Origin: Komagataeibacter rhaeticus
GTDB lineage: Bacteria; Pseudomonadota; Alphaproteobacteria; Acetobacterales; Acetobacteraceae
Assembly: GCF_003207855.1 (NCBI RefSeq)
Contig: NZ_NKTZ01000004.1
Location: 62,001 to 126,000, forward strand
Length of the DNA stretch: 64,000 nucleotides
Direction of reading: 5' to 3'
The notes under the pieces are model-generated. The model had not been told where the DNA came from. It saw only the letters and a list, made by a program, of their open reading frames with translations, and made no database searches. Shown piece by piece: positions 50,864-59,535 of this stretch (position 1 is its first letter; every line of letters begins with the position of its first letter). A program made the translations under genes and the position numbers.

Positions 50864-52182
50864 AGCACCAGCACCGCCCTTATGTCGTTTACGTTGGTCA
50901 GGGTGGGGCCGGTCATGACCAGATCCCCTGTTGTGCGGAACAGGCTGTAGCTGTCATGCGCGCGCAGGCAGGCACGCGGGTCGCAGCCCAGCGCGCGGGC
51001 GCGTGTCAGGGTGGTGGGGGTGATGATGGCGCCCGCCGCGTCCTCCGTGCCGTCAATGCCGTCGCTATCGGCGGCGATGGCCCATATGCCTTCATTGCCC
51101 TGCACCGTCAGGGCCATCGACAGCAGGAACTCGGTATTGCGTCCGCCCCGGCCGGGAGGGGGACCGGCGGGGTTGATCGTGACCGTGGTCTCGCCACCGG
51201 ACAGCAGCACGGCGGGGGCCCCCACCGGCAGGCCATGCAGGCGGGCGGACAGGGCAATCCCGGCCATGAACGTGCCCGCGTCCCGGCTTTCGCCTTCCAG
51301 CGCGTCCCCCAGCACCAGGGGTGTCAGCCCGCAGTCGCGCGCGGTGGCCGCCGCCGCCTGCAGCGCCATGAGCGGGGTGGAAACAAGGGTATAGCGGTTG
51401 CGTGGTGACAGCATGCGGTCGGTTGGGGGCTGCATCAGCACCGTTTCCACCGCATCGGGCACTGTCATGTCGTAATGATGCAGGATCGACAGGGCCTCGG
51501 CGGCCGTGGTGGGGTCGGCCACGGTGGGGCCGCTGGCAATCGTGAGCGGGTCATCGCCCGGTACATCGCTGATCGCCAGCGTGACCACGCGGGCCGGGGC
51601 GGCTGCCGCGGCAAGCCCGCCGCCCTTTATGGCCGACAGGTGGCGGCGCACCACGTTCATCTCGCGTATGCTGGCGCCACTATGGAGCAGGGCATGGTTG
51701 AGGGTGCGGATATCCCCCAGTGTCAGGCCCGCGCGGGGGCATTCCAGCAGCGCCGATCCCCCGCCCGAGATCAGGGCGATGACCAGGTCATCCGGCCCCA
51801 GCCCCGCAACGGCCGCCAGCATGGCGCGGCCTGCGTCCACGCTCCTGCTGTCGGGCATGGGGTGGCTGGCTTCCATGACGCGGATGCGCCGCGTGCCGGT
51901 GCCATGACCATCACGCGTGACCACGCAGCCCGAAAGCGCCACGTCGGGCCATGCCTGTTCCAGCGCCGCCGCCATGGACGCGGCGGCCTTGCCCGCCCCC
52001 ACCACCACGCATTTCCCCTTCGGCGGCGGTGGCAGGTAGCGGGCCAGAACCCTGTCCGGCATGGCGCTGTGGATGGCCGCGTCCAGAATGCGGCGCAGCA
52101 CCGCGCGGGCGCGTCCATCCGTCCAGCCCGTCGTGGTCAGGCCCCGGACGGGGGCGGGGGAAGGGGGGTGCTGGTCGTTCAT
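50860..52182 (-). CDS. Glycerate 2-kinase (DUF4147/MOFRL family)
   Basis: Phosphorylates glycerate to 2-phosphoglycerate and so feeds it into lower glycolysis. The N-terminal domain carries VVGAGKAAASMAAALE near residue 58 and LISGGGSALLECP near 138, and the C-terminal MOFRL domain holds LLSGGETTV and GGRNTEFLLSMAL. The length is 440 residues from ATG 52182; the longer frame upstream is ignored because it is low-complexity. No tartronate or glyoxylate pathway genes are next to it. Confidence 0.92.
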   Translation of the reverse strand: MNDQHPPSPAPVRGLTTTGWTDGRARAVLRRILDAAIHSAMPDRVLARYLPPPPKGKCVVVGAGKAAASMAAALEQAWPDVALSGCVVTRDGHGTGTRRIRVMEASHPMPDSRSVDAGRAMLAAVAGLGPDDLVIALISGGGSALLECPRAGLTLGDIRTLNHALLHSGASIREMNVVRRHLSAIKGGGLAAAAAPARVVTLAISDVPGDDPLTIASGPTVADPTTAAEALSILHHYDMTVPDAVETVLMQPPTDRMLSPRNRYTLVSTPLMALQAAAATARDCGLTPLVLGDALEGESRDAGTFMAGIALSARLHGLPVGAPAVLLSGGETTVTINPAGPPPGRGGRNTEFLLSMALTVQGNEGIWAIAADSDGIDGTEDAAGAIITPTTLTRARALGCDPRACLRAHDSYSLFRTTGDLVMTGPTLTNVNDIRAVLVL

Positions 52183-52480
52183 CTGGGTATGCGGGTCCTG
52201 TTTCGGGGGCGGGTGGCCATGGGGCCGGTACGGGGTGCAACGCGTGGCGCCCCCGCGCGATGCAGGCCGGTGGCCACCGGCCTTCCATACCATTCATGCA
52301 CGGGACGGCAGTTGTGTCACAATTGTCACGTCTGTGTCAGGATACGGGCAACGGGGCGACCTGTGGCCGCCGTACACGCTAAATTGGGCGGGACCGGTCT
52401 GGATTGGCATGGGGGATGGTGATACGCGCCAGATGGTCCGTGCTTCGTTCACGGGTGCCACAGCAGAAAGGAACAAGGGC
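52183..52480. other. Divergent control region of glycerate kinase and coaA
   Basis: A gap of 298 bases with no gene. It contains the inverted pair TTGTGTCACAATTGTCAC around 52312-52329, with repeated TGTCA strings further to 52340, but no -35/-10 pair I can defend. Promoters for both genes must lie here. Confidence 0.35.
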
Positions 52481-53461
52481 ATGGAGAACTGTGTGCTGGA
52501 CGCGGCGCGTCCCGTCATCTCCACGCATCCTTCCCCCGGCATGGTGCAGCCTTACATGATCTTTCCCCGCCCCGAATGGGCGGCGTTGCGCGCGAACGTG
52601 CCGCAGTCGCTGGGGGAGGCGGACATTGCATCGCTGCGTGGACGTAACGAGCCGGTCTCGCTGGAGGACATAAGCGAGATCTACCTGCCGCTGTCGCGCC
52701 TGCTCAACCTGCATGTCATGGCCACCCGTGGCCTGAACAACATGGTCAAGAGCGCCTTCATGGGCGCGCCCGCGGTCACGCTGCCTTTCGTAATCGGGAT
52801 CGCGGGCAGCGTGGGCGTGGGCAAGAGCACGTTCGCGCGCCTGCTGCAGGCGGTGCTGTCGCGCTGGCCGGACCATCCCAATGTGGCGCTGGTCACGACC
52901 GACGGCTTCCTGCATTCCACGCGGGAACTGGAAGCGCGCCGGCTCATGCATCGCAAGGGCTTTCCCGAAAGCTACGACCTGCGGCAGATGATCACCTTCC
53001 TTGGCGCGCTCAAGGCGGGAGAGCGCAACCTGAAGGTGCCGGTGTATTCGCATGAAGCCTATGATATCGTGCCCGGCCGCTACCAGGTGATCGACCAGCC
53101 CGACATCCTGATCTTCGAGGGGCTGAACGTGCTGCAGACCGTATCGGAACAGCCGTTCATGGCATCCGATTTCTTTGACTTCTCGATCTATCTCGATGCC
53201 GATACGCAGGTGATCGAGGACTGGTATGTCAGGCGCTTCCTGCTGCTGCAGCAGACGGCCTTCCGCAAGCCGAATTCCTATTTCCATCACTATGCCGATC
53301 TTTCGCCCGGCGAAGCCGAGCACAGGGCGCGTGACATCTGGCGGCGCATCAACCTGCCCAACCTGCAGCAGAACATCCTGCCCACGCGGGAGCGTGCGCG
53401 CGTGATCATGCACAAAAGCCCGAGCCATGCGATCGATACGGTATGGATGCGCCAGATCTGA
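52481..53461 (+). CDS. coaA: Pantothenate kinase, type I
   Basis: First step of coenzyme A synthesis. The P-loop GIAGSVGVGKSTFARLL lies around residue 107, followed by VTTDGFLHSTREL, KGFPESYDLRQM and the ILIFEGLNVLQ strand; all are hallmarks of bacterial CoaA. The length is 326 residues from ATG 52481, which follows an AAAGGAA ribosome site. Together with coaD at 15 kb it gives two CoA enzymes in the window. Confidence 0.96.
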   Translation: MENCVLDAARPVISTHPSPGMVQPYMIFPRPEWAALRANVPQSLGEADIASLRGRNEPVSLEDISEIYLPLSRLLNLHVMATRGLNNMVKSAFMGAPAVTLPFVIGIAGSVGVGKSTFARLLQAVLSRWPDHPNVALVTTDGFLHSTRELEARRLMHRKGFPESYDLRQMITFLGALKAGERNLKVPVYSHEAYDIVPGRYQVIDQPDILIFEGLNVLQTVSEQPFMASDFFDFSIYLDADTQVIEDWYVRRFLLLQQTAFRKPNSYFHHYADLSPGEAEHRARDIWRRINLPNLQQNILPTRERARVIMHKSPSHAIDTVWMRQI

Positions 53462-53557
53462 AATTGCTCCGGAGACAGGCGTTTCCGGGTGTCGCCCTTC
53501 GGGGCGTCTTGATGACCGGCCTGATGCGGGGCGGTCGCGTGGGGGAACGACAGACAT

Positions 53558-53590
53558 GAAAAAAGCGGCCCGGATTGCTCCGGGCCGCTG
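53558..53590 (-). terminator. Terminator of aldA
   Basis: On the minus strand the stem GCGGCCCGGA/TCCGGGCCGC is followed by TTTTTT, 24 bases after the aldA stop codon. On the plus strand it lies about 100 bases after coaA but has no T-run there. Confidence 0.92.
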
Positions 53591-53614
53591 TGGCGGGCAC
53601 AGCGGCCCGTTGCC

Positions 53615-55063
53615 TCATGCGTTCAGGTAGATGGTCTTGGTATCGACATAGGCTTCAAGGCCGTACTGCCCGTCCTCGCCGCCGATGCCGCTGTCACCAT
53701 AACCGTGGTGGAAACCCTGTGCCGCCTCGCCCCCTTCGCGGTTGACGTAGATCTCCCCAAAGTTGAGTTCGCTGGTCATCCGCATGATGTATTTCAGGTT
53801 CTGTGTGAACATGTAGGCGGACAGGCCATAGCGGGAATCGTTGGCCTGCGTGATGGCATCATCAAAGTCCCGCACACGGATCAGCGACAGCACGGGGCCG
53901 AACACCTCGTTGCGCGCAATATCCATAGCGCCATTCACATCGGTCAGCAGCGTGGGGGCATAGAAATTGCCCCTGTCATATGCACCGCCCGTCAGGCGCT
54001 TGCCGCCCAGTTCAACCTTCGCCCCCTGTTCGACCGCGTGGCGGACCATGCCGTCCACTTTTTCCAGCTCATCGGCACTGATCTTGGGGCCCATGTCGGT
54101 GGTGTCATCCAGCGGGTTGCCGGTTTTCAGTGCCGCCACCTTTTCACGCAGGCGCTTCAGGAAAGCATCATACACGGCGGTGTGCACATAGGTGCGTTCG
54201 TTGGCGGTGCAGACCTGGCCGCAGTTCATGAAGCGCGCGGCCACGGCGGCGTTTGCTGCCGCCTCGAGATCGGCGTCCTCCATGACAATGAACGGCGCCT
54301 TGCCACCCAGTTCCAGCCGGACTTCCTTCAGCCCTTCGGATGCGGCGGCCATGATCCTGCGTCCCGCTGGCGTGCTGCCCGTCATGGTGATGAGCCTGGT
54401 GATGGGGCTGACCACCAGCGCGTTGCCCACCGTGGCCCCACCGCCTGTCACCACGTTGAACACACCGGGCGGGAAACCGGCCTCAACCGTCAGTTCCGCC
54501 AGCGCAAGGGTGGCCAGCGGCGTGAGTTCATGCGGCTTGATGACAAAGGTATTGCCCGCCGCCACCGCCGGGCCAAGCTTGCGTGCGGTCAGCGCGAGCG
54601 GGAAGTTCCATGCCGAGATTCCGGCCACCACGCCGTGGGGGATCTTCTCGATCAGGATTTTCTCCCCCGGTCGGCTGCCGGGAATGATGTTGCCTTCCAG
54701 CCTGCGGACGTTCTCGGCGGCGAAGCGGATGAGCTGGATGGCAAAATTGACCTCCACCCGGGCTTCCTTCAGCGGCTTGCCGTTTTCGGAGGTGATGATG
54801 CGGGCCAGCTTTTCCGTATCCCGCCGGATCAGTTCGATCAGGCGGTACAGGTAATCCGCCCGCTCGGTCGCCACCAGCCTGCTCCAGGCAGGAAAGGCAT
54901 CCTGCGCCGTGCGCAGGGCGCGGGTCACGTCGGTTTCCCCCGCTATGGCCACCCTGGCTAGGACTTCGCCGGTTGCGGGGTTCCTGATGGTGTCGTGGTC
55001 GGTATTATCGGCTCTGGTCCATGCACCACCGATGAACAGGTCATAGGTTTTCGGCTCAGTCAT
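53615..55063 (-). CDS. aldA: Aldehyde dehydrogenase, lactaldehyde/glycolaldehyde type (AldA-like)
   Basis: NAD-dependent aldehyde dehydrogenase of 482 residues. Catalytic features are the cysteine in MNCGQVCTANERTYVH near 285, the glutamate in RLELGGKAPF near 252 and the asparagine in ISAWNFPLAL near 153. The C-terminal EAAQGFHHGYGDSGIGG followed by GLEAYVDTKTIYLN resembles E. coli AldA, so lactaldehyde or glycolaldehyde are likely substrates. The ATG at 55063 starts MTEPKTYDLFIGG; the long in-frame extension upstream is low-complexity and was not used. Confidence 0.88.
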   Translation of the reverse strand: MTEPKTYDLFIGGAWTRADNTDHDTIRNPATGEVLARVAIAGETDVTRALRTAQDAFPAWSRLVATERADYLYRLIELIRRDTEKLARIITSENGKPLKEARVEVNFAIQLIRFAAENVRRLEGNIIPGSRPGEKILIEKIPHGVVAGISAWNFPLALTARKLGPAVAAGNTFVIKPHELTPLATLALAELTVEAGFPPGVFNVVTGGGATVGNALVVSPITRLITMTGSTPAGRRIMAAASEGLKEVRLELGGKAPFIVMEDADLEAAANAAVAARFMNCGQVCTANERTYVHTAVYDAFLKRLREKVAALKTGNPLDDTTDMGPKISADELEKVDGMVRHAVEQGAKVELGGKRLTGGAYDRGNFYAPTLLTDVNGAMDIARNEVFGPVLSLIRVRDFDDAITQANDSRYGLSAYMFTQNLKYIMRMTSELNFGEIYVNREGGEAAQGFHHGYGDSGIGGEDGQYGLEAYVDTKTIYLNA

Positions 55064-55190
55064 TGATGAGGGGTCTCCGTTGGATTGGATGGGGTGTTCG
55101 TGCCGCGCGGGACAGCGCGCGTGCAGATGCGCCCCTCCCCCGCCACACAGGGGCGGGGGATTAGGAGCGCGCGACAGGAGGTGCAGGAGA

Positions 55191-55210
55191 AAAAAGCGCG
55201 GGGCGCGCGG
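55191..55210 (-). terminator. Short terminator after the ferritin-like gene
   Basis: On the minus strand GCGCGCCCCGCGC (5-base stem) is followed by TTTTTT directly behind the ferritin-like gene. A second, stronger GC hairpin (CCCCCGCC/GGGCGGGGG, about 55135-55162) lies between it and aldA. Confidence 0.55.
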
Positions 55211-55211
55211 A

Positions 55212-55775
55212 TCAGGACAGGAAGGGACGCCCCTCATGCGCGACAAGAAGGTCATGCATGTCGGTCGCGTGTTCTTCCTCTTCCGCCAGGATCTTTTCCA
55301 GCATGATGCGCGTGGTGGGGTCGTGGTCGGCGAAGTAGCGGATCAGTTCGCGGTAATGTTCGATCACCAGCCGTTCGGCCACTAGGTTCTGGCGCACCAT
55401 CTCGATCAGGTTGCCGCCCGTTCCGTATTCACTGGCGGCCCGCGTGGCCAGCCCCTCGGGGGAGAGGTTGGGCACGCCGCCCAGCTGGTCGATGCGCTCG
55501 GCCGCCCACATCATGTGGGCGCGTTCTTCCTTGGCATGGGTGGCGAATTCGGCCCTCACGCTTTCGCTGGTAATGCCCTCGACGGAAATGGAATGCATCG
55601 TGTAGCGTAGGACGCAGACGAGTTCGGTCGCCACGACCGTCTGCAGCAGGTCGATGGCGGTCTTGACATCACCCTGATAGGCAGGGGTCAGCGCGCCTTT
55701 TTCGATTGCCTTCTTCGCACGTTCACGCAGGGTCTGTACATCGGTCAGGAAGGTGTTCTCGCCAGCGTCGGCCAT
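55212..55775 (-). CDS. Ferritin-like (bacterioferritin-type) di-iron protein
   Basis: Four-helix protein of 187 residues with a complete ferritin-like di-iron pattern: Glu in ATELVCVLRY (helix 1), ExxH in HAKEERAHMMW (helix 2), Glu in LVAERLVIEHY (helix 3) and ExxH in LAEEEEHATDMHDLL (helix 4). It may store iron or act in peroxide detoxification; the heme-binding methionine of true Bfr is not evident. The ATG at 55775 was chosen over the longer start at 55832. It is divergent from the GntR gene. Confidence 0.85.
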   Translation of the reverse strand: MADAGENTFLTDVQTLRERAKKAIEKGALTPAYQGDVKTAIDLLQTVVATELVCVLRYTMHSISVEGITSESVRAEFATHAKEERAHMMWAAERIDQLGGVPNLSPEGLATRAASEYGTGGNLIEMVRQNLVAERLVIEHYRELIRYFADHDPTTRIMLEKILAEEEEHATDMHDLLVAHEGRPFLS

Positions 55776-55963
55776 GATGGGTTCCTTGTCGGTTCCGGGC
55801 GGGCGACAGGGCGCCGGCCTGTCGCGGATCATTGCCGGGGTAACGGGCGGGCCGGGGGCTGGTTCCCCAGAACGGTGGCTGGCGGGACAAAACAGCCCTG
55901 GAACAGGAGAAATACGGCCAAAATGGCTTTTTCTGCTTTTTCAGGCGTTGCCATTCACGGTCA

Positions 55964-55977
55964 GATCATTATTGATC
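55964..55977. promoter_or_regulatory. Inverted repeat in the ferritin-like/gntR intergenic region
   Basis: GATCATTATTGATC is a perfect inverted repeat (arms GATCA/TGATC) 42 bases before the GntR start, inside the AT-rich part of the 244-base divergent region. It is a candidate operator for the regulator itself. Confidence 0.4.
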
Positions 55978-56019
55978 CGTATTAATAAGACCTATTTGCA
56001 TTAAGGATGATTGAACGGC

Positions 56020-56694
56020 ATGGTAGCATTCACATCAGGCCAGTCTGAAAAGCTTCCACGCCGCGCCCTGAGCGAGGAAGCCTACGAACATGTACGCCGC
56101 GGACTGATCCGCAGCCGCTACCGTTCGGGTGAGCGGCTGGTCCTGCGGCCGCTCGCGGCGGAACTGGGGTTAAGCCCGACCCCGGTGCGTGAAGCCCTGC
56201 TGCGCCTGGTGTCCGAGCATGCGCTGGAACTCAATGACCGCAATACCGCGGTAGTACCCGCCATGACCCAGCGCAGCTTTGCCGAGATCCATGACCTGCG
56301 CGTGGACCTGGAAATGCGTCTGGCCGCCGCCGCCGCCCAGCGCGTGACCGAACATGGCATCGAGGCGCTGGTCATTCTCCAGCATCAGTTCATGGATGCG
56401 TCGCGCCTGCGTGATGACGGGGGAATGGCCGCCTTCAACGCGGATTTCCATACAACGGTCGCCACCATTGCCGAACTGCCGCTTACGGCCACCATCCTGC
56501 GCAACCTGTGGATGCGTATCGGGCCGCTTTACGCGCTGTCGCGCCCCATGGTCCAGAGCGCGCATGAAGGCCGCACCCACCCGCATGAGGACCTGATCGC
56601 GGCCCTGCGCCAGCGTGACGTGGCCGCAGCGCAGGCCGCCGTCACGCGTGATTTCGAACATGCCCGCCGCTGGATCGAACCCCGCCTGTCCTGA
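56020..56694 (+). CDS. GntR-family transcriptional regulator, FCD type
   Basis: DNA-binding regulator of 224 residues. The N-terminal winged helix-turn-helix is RPLAAELGLSPTPVREALLRL (shown as two overlapping helices around residues 44-64). The C-terminal FCD domain has metal or ligand residues in DLRVDLEMR, FNADFHTTVA, HEDLIAAL and the final DFEHARRW. The effector is unknown. ATG 56020 is preferred; a TTG at 56011 lies closer to the AAGGA ribosome site and is possible. Neighbours suggest aldA or the ferritin-like gene as targets, but nothing proves it. Confidence 0.9.
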   Translation: MVAFTSGQSEKLPRRALSEEAYEHVRRGLIRSRYRSGERLVLRPLAAELGLSPTPVREALLRLVSEHALELNDRNTAVVPAMTQRSFAEIHDLRVDLEMRLAAAAAQRVTEHGIEALVILQHQFMDASRLRDDGGMAAFNADFHTTVATIAELPLTATILRNLWMRIGPLYALSRPMVQSAHEGRTHPHEDLIAALRQRDVAAAQAAVTRDFEHARRWIEPRLS

Positions 56695-56717
56695 CCGGCT
56701 GGCGGGGCGGTCCGCGC

Positions 56718-56993
56718 CTAGCGGTAGGACGGGGACTTGATCTGCGGCACCTCGATGTCGATTTCCAGCATCGAGACGGAGTTGCCCCGGTCCAGCTTGA
56801 CCTGCACCTTGTCCTGATCAACGGGGATGTGCCGTTTGATCACTTCCAGGATCTCGGTATGCAGTTTGTTGAGCAGGTCCGATTCATCCCCCTTGCCCGT
56901 GCGTTCATGCGCCAGCAGGATCTGCAGGCGGTCACGCGCCACGGGCGCGGATGTTTTCGTGCCGCGCCCGAAAAAGGAGCCAAACAAGCTCAT
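56718..56993 (-). CDS. minE: Cell division topological specificity factor MinE
   Basis: Stimulates the MinD ATPase and drives pole-to-pole oscillation. It shows the N-terminal amphipathic membrane-targeting helix (MSLFGSFFG), the anti-MinCD segment with [13 protein letters not shown] and the C-terminal dimerisation strand region with [12 protein letters not shown]. The length of 91 residues is normal. The ATG overlaps the minD stop by one base (TGATG). Confidence 0.96.
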   Translation of the reverse strand: MSLFGSFFGRGTKTSAPVARDRLQILLAHERTGKGDESDLLNKLHTEILEVIKRHIPVDQDKVQVKLDRGNSVSMLEIDIEVPQIKSPSYR

Positions 56994-57805
56994 CAGCTTT
57001 TCCCCTTGAACAGGCGGGCCAGCAGGCCCTTGCGCTCTGTTGGTACGGTAATTTCCAGCTTCTCACCCTCCAGCCTGCGTGCGGCCTCGGCATAGGCACG
57101 GGCGGGCGGGCTGTCGGGGCTGCTCAGGGTAACCGGAGCGCCAAGGTTGGAGGCGCGGAGCACTTCCTCGCTTTCGGGAATGATGCCCAGCAGCGGGATC
57201 GACAGGATTTCCAGCACGTCCTCTATCCGCAGCATCTCGCCCCGCGCGGCGCGGGCGGGGTCGTAGCGGGTCAGCAGCAGGTGCTTTTCGATCTTGCCGC
57301 CCCCTTTCGCCTTTTCGGTCGTGCTGTCAAGCATGCCGATGATGCGGTCACTGTCGCGCACCGAGGACACTTCGGGATTGGTCACCACGATGGCGTGGTC
57401 GGCATGGTACATGGCCAGCTGCGCGCCACGTTCGATCCCCGCCGGGCTGTCACAGATCACCCAGTCGAACTTTTCACGCAGTTCCTGCATCACGCGGGCC
57501 ACGCCCTCGGCGGTCAGGGCGTCCTTGTCGCGTGTCTGCGATGCGGGCAGGATGGACAGTGTCTCGATCCGCTTGTCCCGTATCAGGGCCTGCGCCAGCT
57601 TGGCCTCGCCCTGGATCACGTTGATCAGGTCGAACACGACCCGCCGTTCGGCGCCCATGACAAGGTCAAGGTTGCGCAGGCCGACATCAAAGTCGACCAC
57701 CACCACGTTCTGCCCGGTCTGCGCCAGCGCCACGCCCAGGGCCGCGGTGGAGGTTGTCTTGCCAACGCCGCCCTTGCCAGATGTGACAACCAGCACTTTT
57801 GCCAT
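56993..57805 (-). CDS. minD: Septum site-determining ATPase MinD
   Basis: Deviant Walker ATPase that recruits MinC to the membrane. The motif is [15 protein letters not shown] near residue 10, [14 protein letters not shown] follows near 38, and the C-terminal amphipathic membrane anchor is [11 protein letters not shown]. The length is 270 residues from ATG 57805. The longer frame upstream is in the minC-minD spacer and was rejected. Confidence 0.98.
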   Translation of the reverse strand: MAKVLVVTSGKGGVGKTTSTAALGVALAQTGQNVVVVDFDVGLRNLDLVMGAERRVVFDLINVIQGEAKLAQALIRDKRIETLSILPASQTRDKDALTAEGVARVMQELREKFDWVICDSPAGIERGAQLAMYHADHAIVVTNPEVSSVRDSDRIIGMLDSTTEKAKGGGKIEKHLLLTRYDPARAARGEMLRIEDVLEILSIPLLGIIPESEEVLRASNLGAPVTLSSPDSPPARAYAEAARRLEGEKLEITVPTERKGLLARLFKGKS

Positions 57806-57915
57806 GGGGGTAGTTCCTTGTCCGCTTTTGGGGGGTGTTTTCTTGTTCATGACCTGATGGATACGGTTGGTGGAGGTTGGCGCGCGCACGGCGCGACGGG
57901 GAGAGGGCTAGCGTA

Positions 57916-58692
57916 TCAGGCTTTCCGCCTGGTAAATGCAGGGGCGACAAGCGGCTGCACGACAAGTGTGTCATTTGTAAGAACGATCTGCGCGGGCTGT
58001 TCGACATAGCGGGGGTCGATTTCATCGGCGGTGATGTAATAGCCGTCGATGGCGAGGAGTTCCGCCTGCATGGAATGGGTGAAGATGCGTGCGTCGGGCT
58101 GCCCGTTCATGCCCGCGATCGCGCGCCCCCGCAGCGGACCGTAGACATGGATCGACCCGCCCGCCGTGATTTCCGCCCCCGATCCCACGGACCCCAGGAT
58201 GATGATGTCCCCCTCGGGGTTCATGATCACCTGACCCGATCGGATCGGCTGCTCGATGATCAGGGAGGAGGCGCGGGGTACCTCCACCCGTGGGGGGGCG
58301 GCATCATCGGGTATGTCCACCGCGCCGGATGCGCGGCCACCCAGAAAGCCCGCAGGCCAGTCCCACCGTGCGCAGGCGGCCCAGTTCGGGTTGCCGCCTT
58401 CTATGCCAATGATGCGGATGCCGCGCGCGCACAGCGCGGGATAGAGTTCCGCCAGCCCCACGGTGTCGGGCGCCAGCAGGGAAAGGTCCAGGATGACCGG
58501 CTTGCCGGCAAAAAACGTGCTTGAGCGCGCGATCTGCGCATCAAGCCCGGCCAGCCAGTCCGCCAGCGGGGGTTCGGGCGAGAGTACAAGCGCAAGGAAC
58601 GACCGGCCGCGTGCACGGATTTTCGGTGTGGGGCGCAGTTCGTCTGGCAACGTGATCCTGTCCTGTGTGGTAAGTGGGCATGGTGTTTCCAC
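57916..58692 (-). CDS. minC: Septum formation inhibitor MinC
   Basis: Inhibits FtsZ assembly away from midcell. The N-terminal domain (about 1-110) is divergent; the C-terminal MinC_C beta-helix is clear, with QPIRSGQVIMNPEGDIIILG, GSVGSGAEITAGGSIHVYG and GRAIAGMNGQPDARIF. The length is 258 residues from a GTG at 58692 with a poor ribosome site. A TTG 14 codons later (ITLPDEL) has AGGA five bases upstream and may be the real start. minD follows 110 bases downstream. Confidence 0.94.
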   Translation of the reverse strand: METPCPLTTQDRITLPDELRPTPKIRARGRSFLALVLSPEPPLADWLAGLDAQIARSSTFFAGKPVILDLSLLAPDTVGLAELYPALCARGIRIIGIEGGNPNWAACARWDWPAGFLGGRASGAVDIPDDAAPPRVEVPRASSLIIEQPIRSGQVIMNPEGDIIILGSVGSGAEITAGGSIHVYGPLRGRAIAGMNGQPDARIFTHSMQAELLAIDGYYITADEIDPRYVEQPAQIVLTNDTLVVQPLVAPAFTRRKA

Positions 58693-58715
58693 CTATCGTG
58701 CCACGCCGGAACCGT

Positions 58716-58733
58716 GGAGGGAAGATTCCCTCC
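58716..58733. promoter_or_regulatory. 18-bp palindrome at the minC promoter region
   Basis: GGAGGGAAGATTCCCTCC is a perfect inverted repeat (arms of eight, two-base centre) 24 bases before the minC start. On the minus strand it is preceded at once by TATAAG (58738-58733), a likely -10 element, so the palindrome covers the probable transcription start. Confidence 0.4.
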
Positions 58734-58862
58734 TTATAGGATATTGCGCGGCGGCAGGGCACCCTATTCTTGTATTTTTTAAGCATGTTTTTTGCATGGG
58801 GGGCACGCATGGAACGCAGTATGGGCTTGGCGAAAGGCGGGGCAATGGAATAAAGCGGAAAC

Positions 58863-59531
58863 ATGCGCATCCTGTACCATCTTCCCCTTTCCCCCTATTC
58901 CCGCAAGGTCCGCCTGGTGCTGGGTGAAAAACGGCTGCCGTTCGAGCTCAAGACCGAGCGTGTATGGGAACGCCGCCCCGAATATCTTGACCGCAACCCC
59001 GCAGGTACGGTGCCCATGCTGCAGGAAGAGAATGGCCTGTGCATACCCGATTCGTGGGTGATCTGCGAGTATCTGGAGGAAGCCTATCCCGACACGCCGC
59101 TGCTGGGCCGCACGCTGGCCGAACGGGTGGAGGTGCGTCGGCTTGTGGTCTGGTTTGACGAGAAATTCGGTCATGACGTCTCGTGCAGGCTACTCAATGA
59201 AAAGGTGATGAAACGGATTTCAGGGCGCGGCAATCCCGACGGGGCGGCCCTGCGCGCGGCCTATGGCAATATCCGGCCCCATCTCTCCTATATCGACTGG
59301 CTGGCGGAAACCCGGCAGTGGCTGGCGGGCAACATGCTGTCCATGGCGGATTTTGCCGCCGCGGCACACCTGTCCTGTCTCGATTTCCTTGATGATGTGG
59401 ACTGGTCGCGCGCGCCGGCGGCCAAGGATTGGTACGCGCGGGTGAAAAGCCGGCCCTGCTTCCGCTCCCTGCTGCAGGACCGCATGACCGGCTTCAACCC
59501 GCCCGCCCATTACGCGGACCTGGATTTCTAG
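58863..59531 (+). CDS. Glutathione S-transferase family protein
   Basis: Protein of 222 residues with the two-domain GST layout: thioredoxin-like N-domain with the active-site LPLSPYSRKVRL and the glutathione-binding PDSWVICEYLEE near 61-72, then an all-helical C-domain with SMADFAAAAHLSCLDFL, the conserved N-capping aspartate motif. The substrate is unknown. It is divergent from minC. The gap to the next gene is four bases. Confidence 0.92.
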   Translation: MRILYHLPLSPYSRKVRLVLGEKRLPFELKTERVWERRPEYLDRNPAGTVPMLQEENGLCIPDSWVICEYLEEAYPDTPLLGRTLAERVEVRRLVVWFDEKFGHDVSCRLLNEKVMKRISGRGNPDGAALRAAYGNIRPHLSYIDWLAETRQWLAGNMLSMADFAAAAHLSCLDFLDDVDWSRAPAAKDWYARVKSRPCFRSLLQDRMTGFNPPAHYADLDF

Positions 59532-59535
59532 CGCC

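Noticed and set aside
57806-57889. N-terminal extension of MinD
   Set aside because: The open frame continues upstream, but MinD proteins start right at the [12 protein letters not shown] segment, matching the ATG at 57805.
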